DNA from: Chloroflexota bacterium
Lineage (GTDB): Bacteria > Chloroflexota > Limnocylindria > Limnocylindrales > CSP1-4
DNA length: 5,965 nt
NCBI GenBank assembly: GCA_027457005.1
Contig: DAIDTV010000098.1
Location: 1 to 5,965, forward strand
Direction of reading: 5' to 3'
Shown here: in pieces, positions 1 to 5,811 of the stretch
Numbering within the stretch: position 1 is the first letter of the stretch
How the letters are laid out: each line of letters starts with the position of its first letter
The notes under the pieces: model-generated
What the model was told of the DNA's origin: nothing
Seen by the model: only the letters and a program-made list of their open reading frames with translations
Databases searched by the model: none
Made by a program: the position numbers and the translations under genes

Positions 1-2
1 GC

Positions 3-1298
3 CTGGAGGCCAGCCCGGCCCGCCTGGGCCTCCTCCAGCGCGGCGGCATCCACATCGTCGAGCCGGGCCTCGACGAGCTCGTCGCCCGGTCGGTGGAGGA
101 GGGGAGACTCGCCTTCACCGGCGACGTGGACGAGGCGATGCGCGACGCGTCGATCGTCTTCCTCTGCGTGGGCACGCCGCCCCGGCCCGACGGTACCCCC
201 GATCTCGGCCAGCTCGAACGGGCCGCGCGCGAGGTGGTGACGGCCACCGACCGCGACCTCGTGCTCGTCACGAAGAGCACCGTGCCGCCCGGGACCGGCG
301 AGGCGCTCGAGATCCTCTGCGCCGAGGTCGCGGCGCCCGGACAGCGGGTGGACGTGGTCTCGAACCCCGAGTTCCTGCGCGAGAGCCGGGCCGTGGAGGA
401 CTTCTTCCGCCCGGACCGGATCGTGGTCGGCGCTGAGGACCCGGACGCCGGACGGCGGGTGGCCGCCCTCTACGAGCCCGGCCCGCCCGTCGTGCTCAGC
501 GACCGCCGCGGCGCCGAGCTGGTCAAGTACGCGTCCAACGCCTTCCTGGCGGTCAAGATCTCGTTCGCCAACGAGATCGCCGGCCTGTGCGAGCGCCTGG
601 GCACGGACGCCGGCCCGGTCCTGCGCGGCGTCGGGCTCGACAACCGGATCGGCGCCCAGTTCCTGAGCCAGGGCCCGGGCTACGGCGGATCGTGCCTGCC
701 CAAGGACCTCTCCGGCCTGCTGGCCGTCGGCGAGGCCGTGGGCTACACCGCGCCGCTCGCCGCGGCCGCGGAGGAGATCAACGCCCGCGCCCGCCTCTCG
801 GTGGTCGACAAGCTGGAGACCGCCCTCGGGGGCCTGGCCGGTGCCCGAGTCGGCGTGCTCGGCCTCGCCTTCAAGCCCGGCACGGACGACACCCGGGACT
901 CACCGGCGGTGGACCTGGTGCGCCTGCTCGTGGAGCGCGGCGCCGAGGTGCGCGTCCAGGACCCGCTCGCCGCGCCGCTGGCGCTGCCGGCGCCCCGCGT
1001 CGACCGGGCGCTCGACGTCGCGGCCGGGGCGGACGCGCTGGTGGTTGCCACCGGGTGGAGCGACTACGCGGCGCTCGATCCCGTGCTGTTCGGCGACGCG
1101 ATGGCGCGACGCATCGTGCTCGACGCCGTCAACGTGCTGCCCGCGGACCGCTGGCGCGATGCCGGCTTCGTGGTGTACGGCGTGGGTCGCGGCGCCCCGA
1201 CGAGCTTCCACCCGGTGGTGTGGGCGCCCATCGAGTGGGCCCTGCGATCGCGGCCGGCCGCGGACGACCTGCCGGAGCCGGTCCTGGCAACCGCCTGA
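3..1298 (+). CDS. ugd: UDP-glucose 6-dehydrogenase, 5'-truncated by window edge
   Basis: Oxidises UDP-glucose to UDP-glucuronate with two NAD+ in the cytoplasm, supplying precursor for acidic polysaccharides and other nucleotide sugars. The frame is open from nt 3 and gives 431 residues before TGA. The family's N-terminal GxGYVG Rossmann loop, roughly 30-35 residues, lies off the window, so the GTG at 93 is not the real start. Seen in order: EPGLDELV (nt ~63-86), the NAD-domain stretch FLCVGTPP, the STVPPGT loop, SNPEFLRES (E of the active site), KYASNAFLAVKISFANE with the conserved Lys at 555-557, and GYGGSCLPKD with the catalytic Cys codon at 693-695. The C-terminal UDP-binding domain carries GLAFKPGTDDTRDSP. 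The protein runs about 25 residues past the usual GVGRG end with a Trp-rich tail. A UDP-ManNAc or GDP-mannose dehydrogenase is less likely but not excluded. The kinase gene follows with a one-base overlap (TGATG). Confidence 0.93.
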   Translation: MEASPARLGLLQRGGIHIVEPGLDELVARSVEEGRLAFTGDVDEAMRDASIVFLCVGTPPRPDGTPDLGQLERAAREVVTATDRDLVLVTKSTVPPGTGEALEILCAEVAAPGQRVDVVSNPEFLRESRAVEDFFRPDRIVVGAEDPDAGRRVAALYEPGPPVVLSDRRGAELVKYASNAFLAVKISFANEIAGLCERLGTDAGPVLRGVGLDNRIGAQFLSQGPGYGGSCLPKDLSGLLAVGEAVGYTAPLAAAAEEINARARLSVVDKLETALGGLAGARVGVLGLAFKPGTDDTRDSPAVDLVRLLVERGAEVRVQDPLAAPLALPAPRVDRALDVAAGADALVVATGWSDYAALDPVLFGDAMARRIVLDAVNVLPADRWRDAGFVVYGVGRGAPTSFHPVVWAPIEWALRSRPAADDLPEPVLATA

Positions 1299-2854
1299 TG
1301 CGGGCGGCCCCGCCATCGCCCGGTGCTATGCTCTCGCGCGTCGTGGAGGGCGGGACAGGGCCGGAGAATCGGACGGGGCGCCTGGTGCCGCGGTCGCTGG
1401 CCCGGCTGGGCCTGGTCCCGCGGCTGATGCTCCTGTACGGCCTGCTCCTCTCGCTGGCGCTCGCCGTGGTGCTCGTGGCGGTCAGCCAGCTCTTCGTGGG
1501 TCAGCTCTCACGGTCGCTCGACCGGGACCTGGCCGAGGAGATCCCGGAGTTCAGCTCCGCCGCCGCGCAGCGCCCGGCGGGGCAGGCACTGGACGTCTTC
1601 GCGCGGCAGTACGTGCAGACGCACCTGCTGGCCCGCGGCAACGGGCTGATCATCGAGATCGCCGGCGCGCCACCTGCCGACAGCGCAACGGCACCGCAGG
1701 GGGTCGCGCAGATCCAGGCCTGGCTGGCCCGGCCGCCGGCGGCGACGACCCTCGAGACCGTCACGCTGCAGGGCCAGCAGTACCGCCTGCTCGCTTCGCC
1801 GATCATCGTCGACGGGCGCAACGCGGGGGTCCTGGTCGCTAGCTCCAGCCTGGCCGGCCTCCAGGCCCAGTCGCGCGACGCGCTCCTGGTCACCGGCCTC
1901 GAGGCGGGCGCCGCGCTGTTCCTCACGCTGATCGGCACGTACCTGCTGCTGCGGCGCGTGCTGTACACCGTGGACCGCGTCACCGCGGCCGCGCACGCGA
2001 TCACGCACGAGCGGCTGGGCCTCCGCCTCGGGTACCAGGGCGCGGACGACGAGGTCGGCCGCCTGGCCCGCACGTTCGACGACATGCTGGAACGCATCGA
2101 ACAGGCGTTCCGTGCCCAGCGCCAGCTCCTCTCGGAGACGTCGCACCAGCTGCGCACGCCGCTCACCGTGATCCGCGGCCACCTCGAGGTGCTGCGCCGG
2201 GGCGGCTACCGGGATGCCGCCGAGACCGAGGAGACCGTCGCGCTCGTCCTGGACGAACTCACGCACACCGTTTCGCTGGTCGACCAGCTGCTGTTCCTCG
2301 GGCGCGCCATGGAGCCGGACTCCCTGGACGAGGAGCAGGTGGACCTGCGCTCGTTCATGGCCGACCTGTTCGAGGCGGCCCAGGCGCTCGCCCCGCGCCG
2401 CTGGTCGCTCGGGAGCGTGCCCGACGCCGTTATCCTGGTCGACCGCACCAAGCTGCGGGGCGCGCTCCTCAACCTGGTCGACAACGCCGTCAAGGCCACC
2501 GGCCCCGGTGAGTTCATCGCGCTCGACGCCCATTGCGACGACCGGATCGTGATTGCCGTGTCTGACGGAGGCCGCGGCATCGCCCCGGAGGATCAGGCCC
2601 ACCTGTTCGAGCGATTCGTCCGCTCCGGCGATCGGAGCTCCCGGGGGGCGGGGCTGGGCCTCGCGATCGTGCGCGCGGTGGCCGAGGCGCACGGAGGCCA
2701 GGCGGGGCTGGAGAGCACCCCGGGGATCGGCACGGTGGTGCGGATCGTGCTGCCCGGCTCGCGCATCGTGGCCGTCGGCGCGGCCCAGGAGCGGGCGCCG
2801 CACGGTGCGGGACCTGGGCCGGACCGGACGCTGGGGGCCGTGGCGCACCGATGA
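1298..2854 (+). CDS. Membrane sensor histidine kinase (HAMP, HisKA, HATPase_c)
   Basis: Senses an unknown envelope or external signal and phosphorylates the adjacent response regulator. With the ATG at 1298 it is 518 residues: TM1 ~43-66, an extracytoplasmic domain ~67-195 with no recognised fold, TM2 ~196-217, and a HAMP linker ~218-271. The H-box SETSHQLRTPL has phospho-acceptor His283 (codon 2144-2146). The ATPase domain has the N-box around Asn396 (LVDNAVKAT), G1 DGGRG at 423-427, the F-box LFERFV and G2 RGAGLGLAIV at 449-458. All catalytic boxes are intact. A 30-residue Gly/Pro/Ala-rich tail follows the domain. The start is uncertain. ATG 1298 overlaps the dehydrogenase stop but lacks a nearby Shine-Dalgarno. 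ATG 1328 lies inside a promoter-like TATGCT. GTG 1343 would suit a near-leaderless transcript, and GTG 1385 is also possible; all give the same domains. The stop overlaps the regulator start (ATGA), implying translational coupling. The signal and targets cannot be read from sequence. Confidence 0.93.
   Translation: MRAAPPSPGAMLSRVVEGGTGPENRTGRLVPRSLARLGLVPRLMLLYGLLLSLALAVVLVAVSQLFVGQLSRSLDRDLAEEIPEFSSAAAQRPAGQALDVFARQYVQTHLLARGNGLIIEIAGAPPADSATAPQGVAQIQAWLARPPAATTLETVTLQGQQYRLLASPIIVDGRNAGVLVASSSLAGLQAQSRDALLVTGLEAGAALFLTLIGTYLLLRRVLYTVDRVTAAAHAITHERLGLRLGYQGADDEVGRLARTFDDMLERIEQAFRAQRQLLSETSHQLRTPLTVIRGHLEVLRRGGYRDAAETEETVALVLDELTHTVSLVDQLLFLGRAMEPDSLDEEQVDLRSFMADLFEAAQALAPRRWSLGSVPDAVILVDRTKLRGALLNLVDNAVKATGPGEFIALDAHCDDRIVIAVSDGGRGIAPEDQAHLFERFVRSGDRSSRGAGLGLAIVRAVAEAHGGQAGLESTPGIGTVVRIVLPGSRIVAVGAAQERAPHGAGPGPDRTLGAVAHR
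1324..1332 (+). promoter_or_regulatory. Possible internal promoter, extended -10 TGCTATGCT
   Basis: TGC followed by TATGCT (1327-1332) fits an extended -10 element (TGN-TANNNT). Initiation would fall near 1339, a few bases before the in-frame GTG at 1343. No convincing -35 hexamer is present at the usual distance, as expected for extended -10 promoters. If active, it would let the two-component pair be transcribed apart from the dehydrogenase and would shift the true kinase start downstream of 1298. This rests on motif reading only. Confidence 0.35.
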
Positions 2855-3546
2855 GGGTCCTGATCGTGGAGGACGACGAGCGGATCGCCTCGTTCCTCAC
2901 CAAGGGGCTGAGGGCGGAGGGGTACGCCACGCTGGTGGCGCGCGACGGGGACGAGGCGCTGGCGGTGAGCGAGGCCGAGGGCGAGGCGCTGGACCTCGTG
3001 CTGCTCGACCTCGGGCTCCCCCGGACCGACGGCCGGGTCGTCCTGCGCACCCTGCGCGCCCGCCTCCCCGCCCTCCCGGTGATCATCCTCACGGCCCGCG
3101 ACGACGTCGAATCGAAGGTGCAGGGGCTCGACTCCGGAGCCGCGGACTACGTCACGAAGCCCTTCCACTTCGAGGAGCTGCTCGCCCGCATCCGCGCGAG
3201 CCTGCGCGCGCGCGACCAGACCGCGTCGTCGGTGCTGGTCGTCGGGGACCTCCAGCTCGACCTGGTCACCAAGGTGGCCTGGCGGAACGGCCGGCGCATC
3301 GACCTGGCACCCCGCGAGTGGGCGCTGCTCGAACTGCTGATGCGCCACCCCCACCAGGTCCTCTCGCGCGCCCAGATCCTGGACCGGGTCTGGGAGTACG
3401 ACTTCGACCCGGGCAGCAACATCGTCGACGTCTACGTGGGCTACCTGCGTCGCAAGCTCAACGTGCCAGGGCTCCCGCCGCTGCTGCAGGCCCTGCGCGG
3501 AGCCGGGTACCGGCTGCTGCCGCCGGAGGGGCCGGGGGCGGGGTAG
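2851..3546 (+). CDS. OmpR/PhoB-family response regulator
   Basis: DNA-binding transcription factor activated by phosphorylation, almost certainly by the kinase encoded just upstream. It has 231 residues, normal for the family. The receiver domain (~1-115) has the acidic pair Asp8/Asp9, phospho-acceptor Asp53 in LLDLGLP, Thr81 and Lys103 followed by PF, the full set expected for an active receiver. The C-terminal winged-helix domain (~130-225) shows LAPREWALLELLMRHP, VLSRAQILDRVW and the recognition-helix region NIVDVYVGYLRRKL, ending in the wing motif RGAGYRLL. ATG 2851 overlaps the kinase stop by four bases (ATGA) and has no well-spaced Shine-Dalgarno, so re-initiation after the kinase is likely. 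Its DNA targets are unknown; the dyads in 3625-3746 are the nearest candidates but nothing ties them to this protein. The close subfamily is not assigned. Confidence 0.95.
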   Translation: MRVLIVEDDERIASFLTKGLRAEGYATLVARDGDEALAVSEAEGEALDLVLLDLGLPRTDGRVVLRTLRARLPALPVIILTARDDVESKVQGLDSGAADYVTKPFHFEELLARIRASLRARDQTASSVLVVGDLQLDLVTKVAWRNGRRIDLAPREWALLELLMRHPHQVLSRAQILDRVWEYDFDPGSNIVDVYVGYLRRKLNVPGLPPLLQALRGAGYRLLPPEGPGAG

Positions 3547-3749
3547 CCACCCGGCGGCGGCGAAGGATCAACGTCACCCCGGTGGCCGCGAACGACACCG
3601 CTGTCCGGCCGGGACGGATGCCACCGATCGCGCATCTGGTCTGCGTTGAGCGATCGAGGTGCTGCGATGGACGAGTGCTCTGCCGCGGAACACCGCCCCG
3701 GGGGCGGCCCGTGAGGCGCACGTGGCGTGGCGGGAGCGATAATCGCGCG
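3547..3749 (+). other. Intergenic region with GCGAT dyads and a G/C hairpin
   Basis: This 203-bp non-coding stretch separates the two-component operon from the metallopeptidase gene. It holds an inverted pair CGATCGC (3625-3631) and GCGATCG (3650-3656) with 18 bases between. It also holds a compact G/C hairpin, CCGCCCC at 3693-3699 against GGGGCGG at 3701-3707, with no T-run after it. At the downstream end is the palindrome GCGATAATCGC (3736-3746), which contains the -10 box. No convincing gene is seen; a 15-codon ORF at 3667-3714 is discussed as a finding. A terminator for the upstream operon must lie here if there is one, but only the weak G/C hairpin qualifies. Confidence 0.5.
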
Positions 3750-3750
3750 A
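3738..3750 (+). promoter_or_regulatory. Leaderless promoter, GATAAT box 6 nt before ATG
   Basis: GATAAT (3738-3743) matches the -10 consensus TATAAT at five of six positions, and its 3' end lies six bases from the A of ATG at 3750. That is the spacing at which transcription would begin on the start codon itself, giving a leaderless mRNA. No Shine-Dalgarno precedes the ATG, which supports this reading. No good -35 match is visible 16-19 bases upstream. The box fixes the choice of start for the metallopeptidase gene. Confidence 0.6.
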
Positions 3751-4160
3751 TGGCCGCGGACCCGCACCTTCCCGCTTCCAACCGGCCGCCCGAAGCCGAT
3801 CACCCCGACACGTTCGAGTCCCTCGTCGTCGTCGCACTCGACGGCCTGCCGGCGCCCTTCCGCGAGCGGCTCGACTCGGTGGCCGTGGTGATCGAGGAGG
3901 AGCCGACGCCGGGCGAGCTTGCGCAGGTGGGCGCGCCGGGGCTGCTGGGGCTCTATACCGGGATTCCGCGGACGGCCTACGGAGCGAGCGACGCGGCCCT
4001 GCCGAGCAAGATCACGATCTTCCGTGGTCCGCATCTGCGCCTCTTTCGCGATCCCGAAGCGCTGGCACGCGGCGTCGCCGCCACGGTGCGCCACGAAGTG
4101 GCCCACCACTTCGGTATCTCCGACGCACGACTGGCGCAACTGGCGAGCCGGCACGGCTGA
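3750..4160 (+). CDS. Minimal zincin metallopeptidase family protein (PF06262-like)
   Basis: A small predicted zinc metallopeptidase of 136 residues, the usual size for this MMP-like minimal zincin family, whose substrates are poorly known. The pattern is FESLVVVALDGLPAPFRERLDSV (about residues 26-48, read in two parts), then VAVVIEEEP, the LLGLYTGIPRT segment, LPSKITIFRGP, and the active-site helix HEVAHHFGISD. His115, Glu116 and His119 form the HExxH centre; His120 and Asp125 complete the HHFGxSD signature expected of the family. There is no signal peptide or membrane segment, so it is probably cytoplasmic. ATG 3750 is chosen because a GATAAT box lies six bases upstream and the residues before it in the open frame look non-coding. 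It is transcribed separately from the upstream operon and sits 75 bases before an unknown gene. The fold and zinc site are confident; catalytic activity is inferred. Confidence 0.9.
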   Translation: MAADPHLPASNRPPEADHPDTFESLVVVALDGLPAPFRERLDSVAVVIEEEPTPGELAQVGAPGLLGLYTGIPRTAYGASDAALPSKITIFRGPHLRLFRDPEALARGVAATVRHEVAHHFGISDARLAQLASRHG

Positions 4161-4188
4161 TCTCGCTCGTGTCCGGGCGCGCTGCGTC

Positions 4189-4227
4189 TGGACCTGCCGC
4201 GGTGACGAGCGTAGGCTGGGCCCGAGG
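4189..4227 (+). promoter_or_regulatory. Probable promoter plus Shine-Dalgarno for the 4236 gene
   Basis: TGGACC (4189-4194, four of six matches to TTGACA) is separated by 17 bases from TAGGCT (4212-4217, TANNNT type). Initiation is expected near 4224, giving a leader of about 12 bases. GAGG at 4224-4227 lies eight bases before the ATG at 4236 and can act as the ribosome binding site, but it would sit at the extreme 5' end of the message. Confidence 0.4.
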
Positions 4228-4235
4228 TTGCGACG

Positions 4236-4607
4236 ATGAGTGAGGACTTTGCCACCGCCGAGGAACGTGCACGCCTGGCTGCCGCCGACCTGCTGGCCGC
4301 CGCCAACGACGTGATCAGGGTGCGGTCGCTCCGGTGGGACGATGCCCGGGATGAGGTCGCCGCCGCGTTGGTTTCGCGGCGCTGGACCGGGTACGCCCCC
4401 TCCGGCATGCGCTGGCTGGATGATGCGCGGGATGATCAGGCGTTCGCCGCCCGCGTCCTGGCCGAGATCAGGAGCATCGTGGCGTCACGCGGCGCCCCGG
4501 CAGCAGGAGGCGGCGAGGATACCGTGGCGACCGACGCCGCCGCCATCGGCCGTCTCGATGTCCTGGTCACCGAGTGCGAGCGACGGGCCGTGCAGCTCAG
4601 GTCGTAA
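4236..4607 (+). CDS. Hypothetical protein with RW(L)DDARD repeats
   Basis: Not recognised. It has 123 residues, is acidic and alanine-rich, and has no signal peptide, membrane segment or metal-binding motif. The N-terminal ~30 residues and the last ~25 look helical. The centre contains two copies of one motif: RWDDARD (residues 33-39, nt 4332-4352) and RWLDDARD (residues 59-66, nt 4410-4433), each followed by an alanine-rich helix-like stretch, suggesting a small internal duplication. A Gly/Ala-rich linker follows at ~86-93. GC-biased third positions and a plausible promoter with GAGG support it as a real gene. It lies between the metallopeptidase and the aldo/keto reductase with 75- and 90-base gaps and no overlap, so context does not suggest a function. 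Confidence 0.72.
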   Translation: MSEDFATAEERARLAAADLLAAANDVIRVRSLRWDDARDEVAAALVSRRWTGYAPSGMRWLDDARDDQAFAARVLAEIRSIVASRGAPAAGGGEDTVATDAAAIGRLDVLVTECERRAVQLRS

Positions 4608-4685
4608 GTCCAGCCGATTGATCCCTGCCGCCTCGAACGACGGTCCGCTGCCCCGCCGCGGCCCGCCCCAGCGACTCGCCACACC

Positions 4686-4690
4686 GGAGG
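4686..4690 (+). promoter_or_regulatory. Shine-Dalgarno GGAGG for the aldo/keto reductase
   Basis: GGAGG lies seven bases before ATG 4698, the optimal spacing, and is the strongest ribosome binding site in the window. It supports the 4698 start over the in-frame ATG at codon 13. The 90-base gap before the gene holds no clear -10/-35 pair, so the reductase may be read from the promoter of the preceding gene. Confidence 0.8.
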
Positions 4691-4697
4691 ATCGACC

Positions 4698-5741
4698 ATG
4701 AGCCACCTGCCCGCTTCCGCACGCTACGACGCCATGGCCTATCGCTTCTGCGGGCGGAGCGGCCTGCGCCTGCCGCTGCTCTCGCTGGGCCTGTGGCACA
4801 ACTTCGGCGACTTCACGCCCCTGGCCACGCAGCGCGAGATCGTGTTCACGGCCTTCGATCTCGGCATCACGCACTTCGACCTGGCGAACAACTATGGCCC
4901 GCCGTACGGCAGTGCCGAGCGCAACTTCGGGCGGATCCTGCGCGAGGACCTGGCGGCGCACCGTGACGAGCTGATCATCTCGAGCAAGGCCGGCTGGGAC
5001 ATGTGGCCGGGTCCCTACGGCCAGGGCGGCGGCTCGCGCAAGTACGTGCTGGCCAGCCTCGACCAGAGCCTCCGCCGCGTCGGCGTCGACTACTTCGACA
5101 TCTTCTACTCGCACCGCTTCGACGTCGACACGCCGCTCGAGGAGACGATGGGTGCGCTCGCCACGGCGGTCCGGCAGGGCAAGACCCTCTACGTGGGCAT
5201 CTCGTCGTACTCGGCCCGGAAGACCCGCGAGGCCGCGGCGATCCTCCGCGGGGAGGGGGTGCCCCTGCTGATCCACCAGCCCTCGTACAACCTCCTGAAC
5301 CGATGGGTCGAACCGGAGCTGCTCGACGCCCTCGAGGAGGTCGGCGCCGGGATGATCGCGTTCACGGCGCTTGCCCAGGGGCTGCTTACCGACAAGTACC
5401 TGGGCGGGATCCCCGCCGATGCGCGGATCAACCGCCCGGGCGGCGACTCCTTCCAGCGCGAGATGCTGACGGAGGAGAACCTGGCGCGGGTCCGGGCGCT
5501 CAACGAGATCGCGCGGCGGCGCGGCCAGACCCTCGCGCAGATGGCCTACGCGTGGGTGCTGCGCGACCCTCGGGTGACCACCACGCTGATCGGCGCCAGC
5601 TCGCCGGCGCAGGTCCGCGAGAACGTCGCGGCCCTCGCCAACCTGGCCTTCTCCCCGGATGAGCTGGCCGAGATCGACCGGTACGCGGTCGAGGGCGGCG
5701 TGAACCTGTGGGAGAAGCCGAGCACCGAGCAGCGCGTATAG
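4698..5741 (+). CDS. gpr: Aldo/keto reductase, L-glyceraldehyde 3-phosphate reductase (YghZ/Gpr, AKR14) type
   Basis: NADPH-dependent cytoplasmic aldehyde reductase. Its E. coli counterpart YghZ/Gpr reduces L-glyceraldehyde 3-phosphate and also methylglyoxal, so a role in clearing toxic aldehydes is expected. It has 347 residues against 346 in E. coli as recalled, and is collinear along the whole length: YRFCGRSGLRLPLLSLGLWHNFG at the N-terminus (read in parts), FDLGITHFDLANNYGPP, the SSKAGWDMWPGPYG segment, DIFYSHR, LIHQPSYNLLNRWV, FTALAQGLLTDKYL and LIGASSPAQVRENV. The AKR catalytic tetrad is complete: Asp61, Tyr66, Lys97 and His139. The C-terminal SSPAQVRENV region is the usual cofactor 2'-phosphate/adenine contact. 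The start is set by GGAGG seven bases upstream. Two hairpins follow the stop. Broader AKR members (potassium channel beta-subunit-like) are the main alternative, but the GPPYGSAE and MWPGPYG segments favour this type. Confidence 0.93.
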   Translation: MSHLPASARYDAMAYRFCGRSGLRLPLLSLGLWHNFGDFTPLATQREIVFTAFDLGITHFDLANNYGPPYGSAERNFGRILREDLAAHRDELIISSKAGWDMWPGPYGQGGGSRKYVLASLDQSLRRVGVDYFDIFYSHRFDVDTPLEETMGALATAVRQGKTLYVGISSYSARKTREAAAILRGEGVPLLIHQPSYNLLNRWVEPELLDALEEVGAGMIAFTALAQGLLTDKYLGGIPADARINRPGGDSFQREMLTEENLARVRALNEIARRRGQTLAQMAYAWVLRDPRVTTTLIGASSPAQVRENVAALANLAFSPDELAEIDRYAVEGGVNLWEKPSTEQRV

Positions 5742-5762
5742 CGTGGCGGTGCCACTGCCATG
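5742..5762 (+). other. Short hairpin just after the reductase stop
   Basis: Immediately after the TAG, bases 5742-5750 can pair with 5754-5762 around a GCC loop: nine pairs, two of them G-U. No T-run follows. It may act as an mRNA 3'-end stabiliser or as a first element ahead of the stronger terminator hairpin downstream. Confidence 0.35.
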
Positions 5763-5777
5763 CGGCGCGGGTCAGCC

Positions 5778-5810
5778 GACGGGGGCGAGATGGCGTCTCG
5801 CCCCCGTCTT
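5778..5810 (+). terminator. Strong stem-loop terminator downstream of the reductase gene
   Basis: A perfect 13-bp inverted repeat: GACGGGGGCGAGA (5778-5790) pairs with TCTCGCCCCCGTC (5796-5808) across a five-base loop TGGCG. It lies 36 bases after the reductase stop. Only a short T-rich tail (TTGT) follows, so it may be a GC-rich intrinsic terminator of the kind common in high-GC bacteria. It also sits two bases after the minus-strand stop at 5812-5814 and could serve both convergent frames. Confidence 0.75.
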
Positions 5811-5811
5811 G

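Noticed and set aside
93..95. GTG at 93 as the dehydrogenase start
   Set aside because: The frame is open to nt 3 and codons before 93 encode the conserved EPGLDELV region, so the gene continues beyond the left edge.
1501..2848. Long minus-strand open frames opposite the kinase gene
   Set aside because: They lie antisense to a kinase with every catalytic motif intact; long shadow frames are expected where third positions are nearly all G or C, and their products are low-complexity Arg/Ala/Pro-rich.
3693..3707. G/C hairpin as a confident intrinsic terminator of the two-component operon
   Set aside because: It leaves a one-to-five-base loop and has no T-run, and it is nearly 150 bases from the regulator stop; kept only as a note in the intergenic entry.
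2553..3749. Upstream extension of the metallopeptidase frame back to 2553
   Set aside because: The extension overlaps the kinase and regulator genes and reads as Arg/Pro/Gly-rich shadow sequence; family similarity begins only after ATG 3750.
4618..4646. TTGATC as a -35 for the reductase gene
   Set aside because: No TANNNT-like hexamer occurs at 16-18 bases downstream.
4441..5276. Minus-strand frames opposite the unknown gene and the reductase
   Set aside because: Antisense to the reductase, whose full-length family match and strong Shine-Dalgarno explain the region; no recognisable domain in the antisense products.
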